A stretch of 64,000 nt of DNA from Okapia johnstoni (Eukaryota; Chordata; Mammalia; Artiodactyla; Giraffidae), in contig CM044307.1 of assembly GCA_024291935.2 (NCBI GenBank), positions 98,771,461 through 98,835,460 on the forward strand, in the 5' to 3' direction. The number at the start of each line of letters is the position of its first letter. The first letter of the stretch is position 1. The translations under genes were made by a program, and so were the position numbers. The notes beneath the pieces are model-generated. The model saw only the letters and a program-made list of their open reading frames with translations, did no database searches and was not told the origin of the DNA. This document shows, in pieces, positions 1-13,475 of this stretch.

Positions 1-999
1 AAGTGTATACGTTGTTATTTTAGACATAGTGCTATTGAACAATTAAAGACTGCAGTATGGTATAAGCATGCCTTCTATATGCACTGGAAAACCAAAATAT
101 TTGTGTGATCCATTATATTGTGATAGTCACTTTACTGTGATGGTCCGGAACTGAATCCATAATATCTCTAAGGTGACTGCATTCTGAAATTGAGTTCTGT
201 GAAGCTTGTATATACTCAGATCATCCAGGACTGCTGAAAAAGAGAATTAACAGCAGTCTTAAACTGCTCATTAGAAAGAACTAATATGTACATCTCATGT
301 TGCACAACTTCTTGAAGTTCTATGTGAATAAAGTATGAGAGGTACCTTCTAGAACTGAGCAAATACTGGATGGAGTTAAAGAGACAAGGAAGACTTTACT
401 ATTCATGTCTGTTGCAATAGGGGTCAAGACTATTGCAGTGAGATTATTCAAGATTATACAGTAGAGGAAAGAGATTGTTTTAATTCTGCTGAACTGAAAA
501 ACAGTAGAATTTTTAAGTACTTGTAATGAGGTAGTAGAAAAGTTTGTAGGATATCTGTGGGGAGGTCAGTCAATGTGTTTGCAATATGGCAGTTTACCAC
601 CTATCTTCCACAGAGACTGAAAAATTAAGGCTAAATCTTTATTGATGATAAAATTTCAAAGAGATGTTTCCCAGGTCCTTGAGAAAAACTTTTCTGAGTA
701 GTAGAAGGAGCCAGAGGCTGGGAAATGATTTATATCTCAAAGAGAGAAAGAATTTACAAATTCAAGTTTTTAGAAGCAAATCTAAGGAAAGAGAAAGCAA
801 GGGCCAAAAGTCAGGAAGAAACTTGTCTAAATCTTAGTGATGCTGAGGGTGCTCTTAAGGCCATCTTGGTTTCCTTGGAGGCAGAACTAACATAGAGAAT
901 TCTAAACATAAGCAGTTAGGTTTTGTCTTTGGCTCTGGTTTCTGTATATTTTGTAGATGTTAGTTCTTTATGCGTTTTCTGTAGTGCATGACAATTACT

Positions 1000-1380
1000 A
1001 CACACCTAGTGGCTTGAAACAACACACATTTATTTATCTCACAGTTTCTGTGGGTCAGGGATTGCTTAGCCTCTGTTGAAATCAGTGTGTTGACCACAGT
1101 GGTGTTTCTAGTAGACACTCAAGTTGGAAAGCATCTGCTCCCTGCACTTGTATGATTATAACCAACATTCAACTCCCTGGCTATAGGATTCATGGCACTT
1201 TGTTTTTTCAAAGTAGAAAAAGGGAGAGAGAGATCCTGGGGCAAGTTGGCTAGCAAGGAAACTTGTGCATAACACTGTGTAATCCTAGAAATATCATCTC
1301 AGCACCTTCACTATAATCTATTGGTTAGAATCAAGTCACATTTTCCACACACACTCAGTGGAAGACTTTTACCTAGAGAG
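1000..1380 (-). repeat. Ancient interspersed repeat, family uncertain (MaLR/MLT-like, antisense?)
   Basis: The run from ttactacacacctagtgg through acaacacacatttattta, a tgtgggtcaggga block and ctattggttagaatcaagtcac resembles a common mammalian-wide repeat seen in antisense copies. I cannot place the family with certainty without a search. Confidence 0.4.
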
Positions 1381-3214
1381 GTAAATACCAGGAGGCTTCC
1401 CTGACAGTCTTATGTGCCATATCCTTTATTTGCAAATTTTGTGAAATTAAAGCAGTTTCACTAATAGTTTCCTTAGATCTGTAGGAGTCCTCAAGTTGCT
1501 GCTAGAGAAGTTTGGTTATGAATGTGATGTCCTATCATAGAGCTCTGATTCTCTAAATCTACTTTACCCTGAACAGTGTGCTGAAATTTCTCATGAAAAT
1601 TTTTTTTCCCTTTCTTCTCTTTTTTCTTTCTTTTTTTTTTTGATAAATTCTTCTCTTTCCTTCAAAATATAATAAAAAATGCACTGCACCAGATAATACT
1701 TTTGACCACACTAGCTGGAAAAGCCATGATTCAAATAAAATTTAAAATGAAAACTTCATGAATTAATGCTTAGCATTATGAATTTGACCAATTATAGTTG
1801 TGTGACTTGTCCTAGAGAGATTTTAAAGATTCCCTATATTGTGCAAAGAGCCTGTAAGTTGGGGGTTTACTTTGCACAGAGGCACATAGAAATAATTCAG
1901 TCAAACTCTTCTACACAGTTTCACACAGTTTTTATCCTCTGCATTTCCTTCCATCTTTCATAGCTGTACCTTCTCAAAGAAATTATCCCACTTGAAATAG
2001 GATAATAAGAAAATCCTAGTGGAGCTGAAAGTACTATCCAGATGAAAAAGGAACAGGTGATATGTTGCTCTCATTCTAAACTTTTATATCTTAGTTGCAC
2101 TTTCCGCATTTGAGAGCATACTTTAATTTGTCCCCACTTTTTATTTGCAAAGTTCTCTTTTCTGTCTTAGTGTGAAAATGGAGCATTTGCTGATGCAATG
2201 TCCTGGGCTGTGTTTACAGACTCTCTGGAGGTGAGGTGGAAGTGGAAGGAGCATGGGAAGAATCAGTTCCTTAGCAATTGTTTTTCTCATTATGTTGTAA
2301 AGCAGCCCATTGCAAGTTATCCTTGGAACATATTTTTTTTATATTCATCCATACCATTGACTCTATTGTGATAATTTATTTTCAATTTGTAGTATTAAGG
2401 TTGTCATTTTAAAAGATGCTATATTAAAGTCCAGTTTGGGCTACGGATTCCAGCTCCCACTTCACATTTTACTTATTAGGATTGTTGCAACCAGTCTACT
2501 CCTTTGTACTTATAAAGTGGAAGCACATGGCCTTTCCAGGCCTGGTGGGAGAACCCACCCAGAAGGACCACATAGGGCCTGAAATTGTGAAGGAAGATAA
2601 GCAAGGGCAGGTCTGGTGGCCTCTGATCATCGGTGTCTGGCAACCTCACTGCATTCCTTCAAGGTATGCTGGGAAGAGGATCAAGCAGAAGACTTCAGTG
2701 AATCCAACAGTTGAGCTTACAGGGAAGAGAGCGGTGCACAGGGCATGTAGTAGCAGAGCAGATCACAGTGTGAGCCTGCAAGGAGCTCAGCATCTGGTTG
2801 AAGTGGTGGGGGTTATGTAGAGAGTAAATTAAGTATTATGGGAATTAAAATGAAGGGCACATTTTTTTAAGTGGGGGGCTGATGGGGCAGGCTTCATGGA
2901 GAAGGATGTGTTTGATCTGGATCATATGGAATGAATAGGACTGAAAATGGAGATTATCAGGGTAAGAATGTTTTGTATTATAGGAAACTGCATTAGTAAA
3001 AGGATGGCCATCTGGGGCTTAAGACATAGAGCCTATTTGTAAATATATGTATTTCGATTTGCCTGGAGTTCAGATTCCATGTGGCTGAGAGAGAGATGAG
3101 GGACAAAAGGAGAGAGAATTTTGGAAAGGCAAACAGAAGCAAATCATAGGGGCTCAGTTAGGAAGTAAAGACTTGATGAGTTTTTTCATGGCTGTGTGTG
3201 TTGCGGGCAGATTG

Positions 3215-3470
3215 GAGATAGAGTGTAGTGATTCAAACCACAAACTTTGGGATCAGAGCAACTCAGCTTTCCATCCTTACTCTGTCATCCACAAACTGTG
3301 TAAACTTGTATAGTACATAATGCTTCTCACCTTCAGTTTTCCCCCTCAATAAATGAGGAGCAATAATGCCAATTGCTTCAAGGCATTCTGAGGATCAAAT
3401 AAGATTATTAGGTAAAGTGCTTAGGCTGGTACCTGCTGCTCAGTAACAGTAATCTGTCAACAGCAGCTAT
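3215..3470 (+). repeat. MIR SINE
   Basis: The copy reads in the MIR sense direction: a gatcagag... tctgtcatcc head, the aaactgtgtaaactt core, a ttcagttttcc...aataaatgagg block and the ggatcaaataag...aaagtgcttag...gctggtacctgctgctcagtaa tail. It is well diverged, as expected for this old family. Confidence 0.8.
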
Positions 3471-6400
3471 TATCATGCTAATAAGAAGGATGAAAATCCC
3501 ATTTCAACACAGTTATTCTCTTGATTGTGAGTGGAGATAAAACAGTCCCTCTCCCATAAGCTGAAGCTGTCCCTGCTGGATTGAGCTTCTTGCCAAATGG
3601 ATGAGAGTGCTGGACTGAGTGGGAGTCCAGTGATCTCATGGAGAGAAGCTGAAATCAAAGTTACATAGAAGAATGTGCAGTAGAACAATCAATGAAGAGA
3701 GGAAGAATCTAGAGATAAGGTGACAAAAAGCAAAAGAGAAACTAAAGGAGATGGATGCTGGTGGAATTAAGCCTGGAATTAATTCATTGAGGTTTTATGG
3801 CTGGGAGAGATTTGTTAAGAGCCTGCAACTATGAGTTGTTCAAAGAGGAATCTATTATGGTATTTCCCTCATCTGGACAGAAGGGGATAATAGTTCTTTA
3901 TCCTTTCTATTAACATTTGATTGTCATTGTCATAAGATACACATCGTGAATGGGAGTTCAGACTACATTCTGATTGAAGTCAGGATCTGAAAATGTTGAT
4001 AGTGGAGCACATACAGCTGTCAGAAGTTAGGCCATGCAGGGAACATGAAACAAGTACAGTGTTACCCTAAGGAAGGATGATGTAACTGATATCCCATCAT
4101 CAAAAATAGGAAGTTACCTGCTAAAGGCATGTCAAGGTTAGAGGCGCAGTGAGAGTCAGCAGTAGAACTTCACCTATGGCAGGAGTCAGTGAAGCAGTTA
4201 GTTGAACTAGTATCTTATATTTTCCATTTCTTGTTTGGCTGGAGGAGCAATATGTTGGGAGGATCAGTTTGGGTACAGTTGACCTTGGGAGATGTATCCA
4301 TCAAGGATCTTAGTACCAAGCTGTAGTAGCCAACACATGAAAGAGAAATGAATGTTAATTAGGATAATGCAAGTTCAGTAAATCCAGTGAGATTCAGGAG
4401 GTTCAGACTTGGAAAATGAAGAGAAGCTATAGGCACAGCACAGGGTGATGAGCAAGAGCCAAAGTGAAGCCCATGTGGTCTTCATGCCTCCACTCTGACC
4501 TCTAGTGCTCCCCATATTAATTTATGGTATCATTTACTCAACACCAAAAACCTCAGAGAACCTCACATTGACCTGGAATCTGTCCATGCCTGGCTTCTGA
4601 CTGTCCTGAACAGGGTCATGAAGATATATTACTTTGACTTCCTTAGCGAGAAGTAGTCACTATTTCCTAAGACAATGTGCAATGTGGTGTGGCGGACATG
4701 GGGAAGATTCCCTAAACAGAGATGGATGCTAATTGGAAAAGGGTTAGCTAATTGGAAAAGTTGTTAGACAGAAATGTCCCTAGGAGGCACTGAGGTAGAG
4801 AAGTAGGAGGAGAGCGGAGGGAACTGAAGAGGTGAAGGAATAAAGAAAGGTGAAGGGACAAAGAAGGCAGGGCAACTTCTGGCAGATCCATCCTGGTACT
4901 GATGACACATTGATATTTTAAGTATGGATTCAAGGGAAAGGTGGAAATGGAACTGATCCTTGAAGGGTTGCAGAGAAATAAGCAAAAAGACATTCCAGAC
5001 GACAAAACAAGTCTGTGTGTATGCATAGAAGGGCAAAGTCTCGTGGCCATTCCTGCCATGTTTGTAAGCAGGCTCATATTCCTGGAGTGGGAGACCTGGA
5101 ATGTGCGTGGGCTGTTCATTCCATAGTCTTACTGATGAAAGGAATGTAAGAAAGGAAAACTTCTCCTCCTTTGTAGATATTTTGGCTATTCTAATAATTA
5201 CATTGATATGAGACAGATTAACAAGAAAAAATAACAAACATTTTAATTTTGAAGGTATGGGGAACTCAAAGAAATATGAGACTCAGAGAAGTAACCAAAA
5301 GAGGCAGCTTGTGTACCTTTTAGACAAAGAAACAATATGTTTGTGAAGAAGACAAGAGAGAAGTAATTTGGGGTAGAAATAGCAAGGTTTGTTTATACAG
5401 CCTTCTCAACTCTATAAATTCTCTATCTCTGAGGAGATAGATAAGAAGTCTTTCTCTTCCTCCTGGAACAAGAAGAATATCTTTGACATGGGAGACTCAT
5501 CTGCTTTCAGGGAGACAGGGGAGGGTCGGTGCATTCTTGTACTGGCCGTTTCTTAAGTAGCTTTGATTCAAAATCATCAATATCTCAAAGTGGCATTTTG
5601 GGGGCACCCTACCCTAAATGCCATTAGGAATAATGGTGGGCTCCTATAGTAGCTTTAAGATGACTTTTATCAGGGGGACAATTTGCTCAGTATATACTTT
5701 GGAAACCCAAGAAATGCATAGTCATCCATCCTTCCAAATCCGTCAGTAACAGAGCCTGTGTATATTGAGATGAGGAGAGGTTTATCACGTTAAACCTTAA
5801 ACAAGTCAAGCCTTAGCAGGAGCCGAATGATCTTTTTCGATGAGTGTGGATTTATAAGAATTTTGGCTTGGGGTTTGGGATCAAATTCTCTCACCTAAGC
5901 TGTGGGAGCCCACAAAATCTTTCCAATAAAAATCATTGCAGTGAGATTGTTGCCAAATAGTGCCTCTTAAAAAAAAAATTCCCTATTTAAGTCATTTCAC
6001 AAAAATAATTGAAAATGGCTATTTTGTTATGCTAATGTTATGTGGTACTACTTATTTTTTTCGAGAAGTATGATAGAGAATAAGATAATTCTGATTATGG
6101 TGAAATACGAGAACACTGATGCTATTTTATTTGGATTTTTTCCTGAGTTAAAGCTTTATATTTTTGGATTGTTCATCATATACCCATTTGCCTGCTATCA
6201 TTTCCAAATGGTGACTATTATCCATGTATTTTAATATTCTTCATATGTCATTTTAATGTTATTCATATGTTAAAACTGAAGTGACTTTTTTTTGTCTTTG
6301 TAACACTAGGATACTTTAAAGAGAATGGTTTGAAACATCATTCTATTTTTTTGTAAAATGGGCCAAATAAAATATTTTTGTTCATTTGGGCAACATATCA

Positions 6401-7425
6401 ACAGCCATGTAGTTCAAATAATAAGCATAATTTCTGTGAACATTTTGAAGCAGTTCAGATGGAGGCAGTGTATAAGGTGGATCCTTGGAAAAGGTCATGT
6501 TAAAGCTGATATTGAGACATGGGGTTACGGTTGCAAGAACTATATAGGAGAAATCCCTGCATCTTTAACTCTTCCCTTTTTACTGTCCCCACATCTCCAG
6601 CTTTTCCTGTCTCTGACTTCCCAGGGTCTGTCTTTCCTAATCCTACCAGCAATGGAATTGAAGTCTTAGAATCACATTGTTCTTCTGAGACATGCCTTGG
6701 CCTTTCGTCTCTCAGCATGTATTATTTTCAGTTCTGTGATGCCATTTCTCTGCTCTATTATTCCCTATCTTTTGTTCCCCATTATAGCTCAGTACTCAAG
6801 AAAGAAGATCTTTGAAGCTTAAGAACTATTTATTACTTTAAGTTGATTGATAAGTACTTCCTTTATCCTCTCATGCGATTGGACAATGCCATCCTGAGGT
6901 TGAAGGGTGAAGACTGTCAGAGACGACTGTGGAGAAACAGTTATTGTGTGGCTTACCTGCCCCCATCTGTCCTTTACGGCCAGCAGCACTTGCTTAGATA
7001 CACAGAAGATACCTTAGGTACAAACGCTGGTGTGACCAACATATTTTACTGGCATTGTTTCCTTTAGGGTGTATTCATTGTCCAATGGATAAGAATTTCC
7101 ATAAAGTAGTGATTCTTTGAACTAAGTTAAACAGTTTTTTAAAAATAATCTTCTTTGTTATTTAGCAGGTTTTTTGGGAAACTGTTCATTTTATGTAAAC
7201 GTGGTTTACCAAGCCCAGATTGTTTTGTAGATGGCCATTAAGTTATCATGGAGTGTACAGTTACCGTTTGATAGTTGTACAGATATACATATTTTAAAAT
7301 TATTCATGGACTTATCTTGATAATGATTAGATCTATGTTTAAATGGCAACATGTTTGAAAGTGTTTTGGTATTATTAATGTGTCATTAGCTCTATTAGTT
7401 TGTGAACAACAAAAAAAAGAGATGA
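3471..7425. other. Unassigned single-copy-like stretch
   Basis: I see no gene here. Around 4890-5060 there is a weak match to an old mammalian repeat (cttgaagggttgcagagaaa...cattccagacga...tgcatagaagg). The open frames are short and without recognisable domains. Confidence 0.4.
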
Positions 7426-7429
7426 TTGA

Positions 7430-7610
7430 GAGACAGTATATTATAGAGTTCAAAATGCTGAAGCTAGATTACTTGTGTTCCAGTCCTAACTCCACAGATT
7501 ATTAATCCTCTGATCCGGAGTCAGACATTTGACACTGCTGTACCTTGGTGTTTTCATTTATTAATATAAAGGATAGCTAATTCTCATGGGATTGTACTGA
7601 ATATCAATAG
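7430..7610 (+). repeat. MIR SINE
   Basis: The copy shows the MIR pattern of a diverged agacagtatattatagagttcaaa head, a tgttccagtcctaactccac block and a gtgttttcattta...ggatagctaattctcatgggattgtactga end. Confidence 0.65.
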
Positions 7611-8436
7611 ACCCAAATAATGTCTTTACTGTGGATTTTATGGAGGTGTATTAAATGCATATGTGTGAATTCCTTACTGTTACTAGAGTTATTCAGATTG
7701 ATGTTGAGAGGTTTCTAGTAAAATTAGAAATTCTGAATGTTAGAAAGAAATGCAACAGGCGTTCAAGTCTCAGTCTGCGGTAGGGTTTACGTTTAAGTCG
7801 GTGCTGGCTGTGATTCCTCGAGGCAGCAGCCTGGCAAGAAGAGCAGTCCCGAGATGGGCCCCTGTGCGTGATCTTGGCTGAATTTCTTAACCCCTCCCTA
7901 CCCCTGTTGCCTATCTCAGAAAGTGCTAACTTGGGTTACATGATCTCTAAGATGTCTTTCGTCTCTAAAAGTCGATGAATCTTTCAGTATACTTGGCCTT
8001 AATGAATTTTACACATGCCGTGTTCTTAACCACATTTAGCCTCTAAGAAAAAGACTTTCTCAGGTGTTTCCTCTTCCTCTCCTCCTTCCCACCCCCCTTT
8101 TCCTTCTTCTCCCTTCTGTTATGTAGAATTTGTAGAGATTCCAGGCCTAACTACTGCTTTCAGGATGGGTAAGTAATAGGAGTTCCATTTCTAAGACGCA
8201 GTAACTGAGATTTCTTGAGATTAAACTCTTAGAGTAGATTAAAACAATAACAGCAACAGCAAAAGTTCATGCTGCCTCCTAACTGAACCCATCATCTTCT
8301 CTATTGCCTTGCTCCTCAAACGCAGTCCCTCCCCTGCATCTCCTCACCTGGAGCAGGGTGTCCCTTTCTGCTTCATCCTCCCCAGCCAGAGCACTGGGAG
8401 CCCTGGAAACATGTCCTGGTCTCCTACGCCAGCCAT

Positions 8437-8660
8437 GGGCTTCCCTGGGGGCTCAGCTGGGAAAGAACCCGCCTGCAAATGGAAGAGACACAGGAGGCAG
8501 GGTTCTGATCACTGGGTAGGGAAGATCCCGGGGACAAGGAAATGACAACCCGCTCTAGTATTCTTGCCTGGAAAATTCCATGGGCAGAGAAGCCTGGAGG
8601 GCTAGTCGGACCTGGGGTCACAGTCGGACATGACTGAGTTTGCACGTGCACGCACACCCC
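8437..8660 (+). repeat. Bov-tA SINE
   Basis: The copy begins gggcttccctgggggctcag, continues through the diverged tRNA-like B-box region and the gtattcttgcctggaaaattccatgggcag block, and ends cagtcggacatgactgag with a gcac-rich tail. This is the standard ruminant tRNA-Glu-derived SINE joined to a BovB-derived 3' part. Confidence 0.9.
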
Positions 8661-8689
8661 ATCCACAGTAATCCAGTAACCACGTCGTG

Positions 8690-9260
8690 ACTCTTCTGCT
8701 TCACTTATGTGCTAGTCCGTCTGCTCCATTTCCTTTGCCACTGCCTCTTTTTGGGCTCTAATCATTTCTTGTTTGGATTATGCCAGCTCACCTATTCTTC
8801 CTCATTCTGATATCAAATCCTTCCAGGAAATTTTCCATTTCTCCGCCAAAGTGGGATTTCCTGGAATGAAAATGTGTATCTGATTATCATATTCCTCCCA
8901 TAATAAATTTTTCCAGTTTCTTACCATCTCTTTATCAACTGCCTCATGCATACATTATTACTTGGCTTATTAGTCATTAGTCCCTGTTTTTCCTGCCTCT
9001 CTACCCTCTAACTCTTATTGAACTGCTTTATTTTCCTTAGTCTATTTTCTGGTACCCACCACCTACCTTTATCCTCCTGTTCCCACTTTCTAGAATACCT
9101 TTCTTTCCCTCATCTGTCCTGTGTCTGCCAGGTAAGTATTGATACTTTCAAGGTTCAACAAATCTGTTTTGCAGATTCTACCTCTGTGAAACTTCCCTTA
9201 CTACCCTACTAGCTCACATCACACATGACAAGCCTATCTCTGGTACCCCTACTGTCATTT
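8690..9260 (+). repeat. L2 LINE 3' fragment
   Basis: The copy has a ctaatcatttcttgtttggattatgcc block, aaatccttccaggaaa, and a tctgtgaaacttcccttactaccc block, in the order expected for the 3' part of L2. It is strongly diverged and probably gapped. Confidence 0.5.
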
Positions 9261-9874
9261 TTAATATAAACACCCATAAAAGAAATGATAGCAAAGTTTC
9301 TCACACTAGAACTGAGATGCACAGTGAACACATGATATCTTGAACTGAGCTGAGCTGATGTCCTTCACACAGGCTCACATCTTATGGCATACCAGAAAAA
9401 AAAAATAATGAGACAACTGGCAATTGTAAAATAGATACATACAATTGGCTCTTTAGGTGATGCTTAGCATCCCTTGGAGAAAATACTCAGTCTTGGGTTC
9501 AGGCCTCTGCCCCATTTCAGGTTTCTTTCCTAGACTGGTGTGCACATCAGGTAGTGAGAAGTAAGTGACTTTCATTATCTTGTGGGTAAAGGGTTGAACT
9601 TCTCGGGCTCTGGAGCTTCTGTTTTCTCTGACCCCTGGGTTGATTACCCTTGCCTACCTGGTGCTGGCCCTGGTAGGCGGGGACAGCTACTAGTGCAATT
9701 TGCAGTCTGGCTTTATGCCTTGGGCAGGGCCCACCTTTGCCTCCAGTTGACCAGATGTTGCTTGTTTTAGAGGCTTTCTGGCCTTTCAGGCTCTGCATTA
9801 TCCTCTGTAGGGTTTGAGATCTGGATATTTATCCCAGCCTATGGGATTCACCACTCAGAGGATTCATTACTACT

Positions 9875-10120
9875 TGCTGCTGCTGCTGCTAAGTCGCTTT
9901 AGTCGTCTCCGACTCTGTGCGACCCCACAGACGGCAGCCCACCAGACTCCCCCGTCCCTGGGATTCTCCAGGCAAGAACACTGGAGTGGGTTCCCATTTC
10001 CTTCTCCAATGCATGAAAGTGAAAAGTGAAAGGGAAGTCATTCAGTCGTGTCTGACTCCTAGCGACCCCATGGACTGCAGCCTACCAGGCTCCTCTGTCC
10101 ATGGGATTCTCCAGGCAAGA
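9875..10120 (-). repeat. Bov-A2 dimeric SINE, antisense
   Basis: The sequence opens with a GCT repeat (gctgctgctgctgct), then aagtcgctttagtcgtctccgac, a first unit ending caagaacactggagtggg, a linker with repeated gaaaagtgaaagg, and a second unit ending gggattctccaggcaaga. This is the two-unit Bov-A2 layout read from the opposite strand. It lies just beside an old MIR. Confidence 0.92.
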
Positions 10121-10134
10121 GAAACTTACTATGG

Positions 10135-10325
10135 ATGCTTTCAAGATACTGTCTCATTTAGTCCAAGTAACTCCCTTATTACATAGGTGCTATCATAATT
10201 CCTATTTTGAGAAGAGGAGCTAAGACTCACAAAAAGTTATCAGTAGCCCATGGCTAGCCATAGGCATGTAGTAGGACCCAGCATCTAGATATATTCCTCC
10301 AAAATCTACCTAAGCACCAAGCATC
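10135..10325 (-). repeat. MIR SINE, antisense
   Basis: The copy shows the antisense MIR landmarks: tgtctcatttagtccaagtaac, a cctattttgagaagagga block, and a pattern of gttatcagtagccc...gtaggacccagcatctaga. Confidence 0.65.
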
Positions 10326-11104
10326 TTATATTTTTTCATCAACGTCATCTAACATTAGTACCATTCTTACTGCCAGACTTGCTTTATTTCAACTCCTCCA
10401 AATTGTCTTTTTGTTGTTGTTTTCATCTCTAGACCATCTGCTTTCCTCTCTGTTTAGAATTCTTTATCTTCCAACATGCTGCAAATGAAAAGCTCAGTTC
10501 ACAAATGCAGGTGCCAAGCAATAAAATAGTCTTTGTTTCATAATTCAATTCAATTGTTACTTTAACCTGTCTCTTGTCAGGCTGGCAAAAATTAATCTTC
10601 ACCCTTTTTTAAGGTCCACTCATATACCCACCTCCCATGGTACAAATATATCATGTAGGGCTAAGGCACTGGATGTGGGTCATGGTGGCCATGACCACAG
10701 TCTACAGGGAGCGTTACTGAACCAAGACCCCTGCTGATGTGCCCCGAAATCCATCAGCCCACTGACACAGGATTCCTGGGGCTGCTCTCCACCAGTTGCT
10801 AAGCACAACAGAGATTTTAAGGTAGGTTGATTGCTGAAAGGCATGGGATTCCTTTGATGGTCAGCTCTGGTTCAAGGACTCCCCACAGCCTTGCTCAACT
10901 GTCCTTTGATTGCTCAGCATCTTGAGGCACTTTCGCTCTCAACTGCCCTTCCCTCTTTCCTCCACTGCGATCAGACTGGTACTGTCTGAATGAAGGCACT
11001 CACAACCTTTTAAGTCTCCCTCTATATTTTCTTTCAAGCTGTTTCCTATAGGAAAACCTTAGCACATTTAATCCTGTCTTAGTGTCTGTTTCCAAGAACT
11101 CCCG

Positions 11105-11270
11105 TCCTGGGAGATCTCTGGTGGCCAGGTTTTTAGAATATGGTCCTGTCACTGCCGTGGCCCATGTCCGTAGTCAGGGAACTGAGATCCCACAAGTCAT
11201 GTAGTGTAGCCAAAACTAACTAACTAAACCAAAAATATTAAAACAAAATAAACAAACAAAAAAACCCCCC
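11105..11270 (+). repeat. CHR-type tRNA-derived SINE
   Basis: The copy has a diverged tctctggtggccaggt head, then gtagtcagggaactgagatcccacaagtcatgtagtgtagccaaaa and an A-rich tail with taac and caaa units. This matches the cetartiodactyl CHR family, which lacks the BovB-derived half of Bov-tA. Confidence 0.8.
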
Positions 11271-11794
11271 TCCTAACAGGAATGGGATTTGGACATCAAA
11301 TCATCACTTTCCAGCAGTTACTGCCAGGAGGCATGTCTCTTTGTGGACGTATTGCTGTGGCCCTTCAAGTCTACAGACTCTTACCTGGAGCATTCCGTAC
11401 TTCCAGTGCAAGAGTCTTCAGAGAGGCTACCTGTGGTCCTCTGTGCCTGATTACCCGAAGAAGCTGAACACTTTCTTAGGCTTTGCTGATGCCAAACTGA
11501 CTCCATCTATACACCCAGTGAGGTTGCCCTCTATGAACTTAATTTCACGGAGAAACACCGGCAATAATGAAATGAAATGAGTGAGTGAATAAGTAAAATA
11601 ATTATATCTGATAGTTAACCTTGTGAAGGAAAAAAATGATAGAGGTATAATAAAGAGAACTGAGTAATGCTATACTGAAATCAGGAAGGTTTCATTGAGA
11701 AGGTGTTATTTTGTCTAAGATTGAAAGAGAAGTGACAATGATTTCTTAATGCCTTCTGTTTATGATGTTATAGCAGTTAAGTTGTAGCGCCCAT

Positions 11795-11935
11795 TCTAAA
11801 ATAAAGAAGACCACTGAACTTAAGATCAGGAATCTGTTTATAGTCAAGTCTTCTTTACAAACTATCAGGTAAAATCTTGGGCAAGTAAGTAAACTCAGGT
11901 ACTCCATTTTCTTATTGTTATTTGAATGAGTTGGT
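11795..11935 (+). repeat. MIR SINE fragment
   Basis: The block has agaccactgaacttaagatcagg, then actatcaggtaaaatcttgggcaagtaagtaaactca and ctccattttcttat, in MIR order. It is short and diverged. Confidence 0.55.
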
Positions 11936-12074
11936 TTTAAAGATCACTTCACTTCTTGTGGTCCTCAAGTTGGAATCAATCTGCAACCTAGCAATTGGTC
12001 AAGATGACTGATCTTGCCAACTGTCTATCTAAATAAAAACATATCCTTTAATGTCAGCCTTTTTCAGAGCACCA

Positions 12075-12265
12075 TGCAGAAAGTCCCAAGATACTTGGGT
12101 TTGAGTACTGGTTTGTTTCCATCTAAGATGTATGGCCTTGGTTCAAGTTTTCAACTTCTTTTTACTATAAAATGAAAATAAGAGTGCTTTTTCATATTGT
12201 GTCTCAGAATGGAGATTATGTGTGTACAATGCCTAGCACACATGAACGGTTTCTCTTGTTTTTAT
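12075..12265 (+). repeat. MIR SINE
   Basis: The landmarks are acttgggtttgagtactgg, tatggccttggttcaag, tcaacttctttttactataaaatgaaaat and acaatgcctagcacacatgaacgg, all in sense MIR order. Confidence 0.75.
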
Positions 12266-12284
12266 TTCATTTATAAAATATTCA

Positions 12285-12405
12285 CAGAGTATGCATTATT
12301 TTCCTCAAATTACAAATTATAAAACTGAGGCACATAGAGCACAGCTTGCCTAGATATTAAATGTCAGTATCAGGGCTAATAAGAGTATTAATCAAGGTCT
12401 TGGGG
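12285..12405 (-). repeat. MIR SINE fragment, antisense
   Basis: The copy has ttattttcctcaaattacaaattataaaactgaggcacatagag followed by a diverged cttgcctagatattaaatgtcagtatcagggc, the typical antisense core of MIR. Confidence 0.65.
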
Positions 12406-12728
12406 CATACTTGTTTTTTTCTAAAATCTACTGTTTACATGTGGCCTTTTTTTTAAAAGCACTATTTGTGGGTTATCAATATATATGTGTTTGTGTATGT
12501 TAAACTAATTTAAAAATTGCCTTGTGACTGCACTTCATTATGTTCTTAGAGTAAGTAAATTAGTAATATGTGTCCTGATTTAATTTTTTTGTGTCTAAGG
12601 ATTATACAGAATTTGTATAAAGTAGAAAGTAGTTTAAAGATCATGTATTAAAATACTTTCATTTGATAAATGAGGAAGTAACCAAGTTCAGGGTAGATAA
12701 CACACACTGCATGTTTAATAAATTTGGT

Positions 12729-13475
12729 TTCAGTTTAGTTCAGTCACTCAGTCGTGTCTGATTCTTTGTGACCCCATGGACGGCAGCATGCCAGGCCTCC
12801 CTGTCCATCACCCATTCCCTAAGTTTACTCAAACCCATGTCTATTGAGGCGGTGATACCATCCAACCATGTCATCCTCTGTCGTCCCCTTCTCCTCCCTC
12901 CTTCAATCTTTCCCAGCATCAGGGTCTTTTCAAATGAGTCAGCTCTTCGCATCACGTGGCCAAAGTATTGGAGTTTCAGCTTCAGCATTAGTCCTTCCAA
13001 TGAATATTCAGGACTGATTTCCTTTAGGACGGACTGGTTGGATCTCCTTGCAGTCCAAGGGACTCTCAAGAGTATTCTCCAACACTGCAGTTCAAAAGCA
13101 TCTCTTCTGCACTCAGCTTTCTTTATTGTCCAACTCTCACATCCATACATGACTACTGGAAAAACCATACCTTTGGCGGGATGGACCTTTGTTGGCAAAA
13201 TATGTCTCTGTTTTTTAATATGCTATCTAGGTTGGTGATAACTTTTCTTCCAAGGACTAAGCGTTTTTTAATTTCATGGCTGCAGTTACCATATGAAGTG
13301 ATTTTGAAGTCCAAAAAAATAAAGTCTGTCAGTGTTTCCATTGTTTCCCCATTTATTTGCCATGAAGTGATGGGACCAGATGCCATGATTTTAGTTTTCT
13401 GAATGCTGAGTTTTAAGCCAACAGTTTGACTCTCCTCTTTCATTTTCATCAAGAAGCTCTTTAGTTCTTCTTTGT
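12729..13475 (-). mobile_element. BovB (RTE) LINE 3' fragment, antisense
   Basis: This is a 5'-truncated copy of about 745 bases of the BovB non-LTR retrotransposon, read on the minus strand. The + strand begins cagtttagttcagtcactcagtcgtg and runs through the whole conserved 3' region. On the minus strand, 12740-13198 is still open and encodes the C-terminal part of the BovB polymerase with recognisable blocks such as [47 protein letters not shown] and [12 protein letters not shown]. The catalytic YADD region is absent, so the copy is dead. It faces a second copy at 13724-14299. Confidence 0.95.

Noticed and set aside
2482..2820. 112-codon + frame in a less A+T-rich block
   Set aside because: No recognisable domain, no splice or promoter support, and length within chance for this composition. 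Kept as unassigned DNA.
12740..13198. 152-codon minus-strand frame as a possible gene
   Set aside because: It is the C-terminal remnant of the BovB polymerase, listed as a mobile element rather than a host gene.
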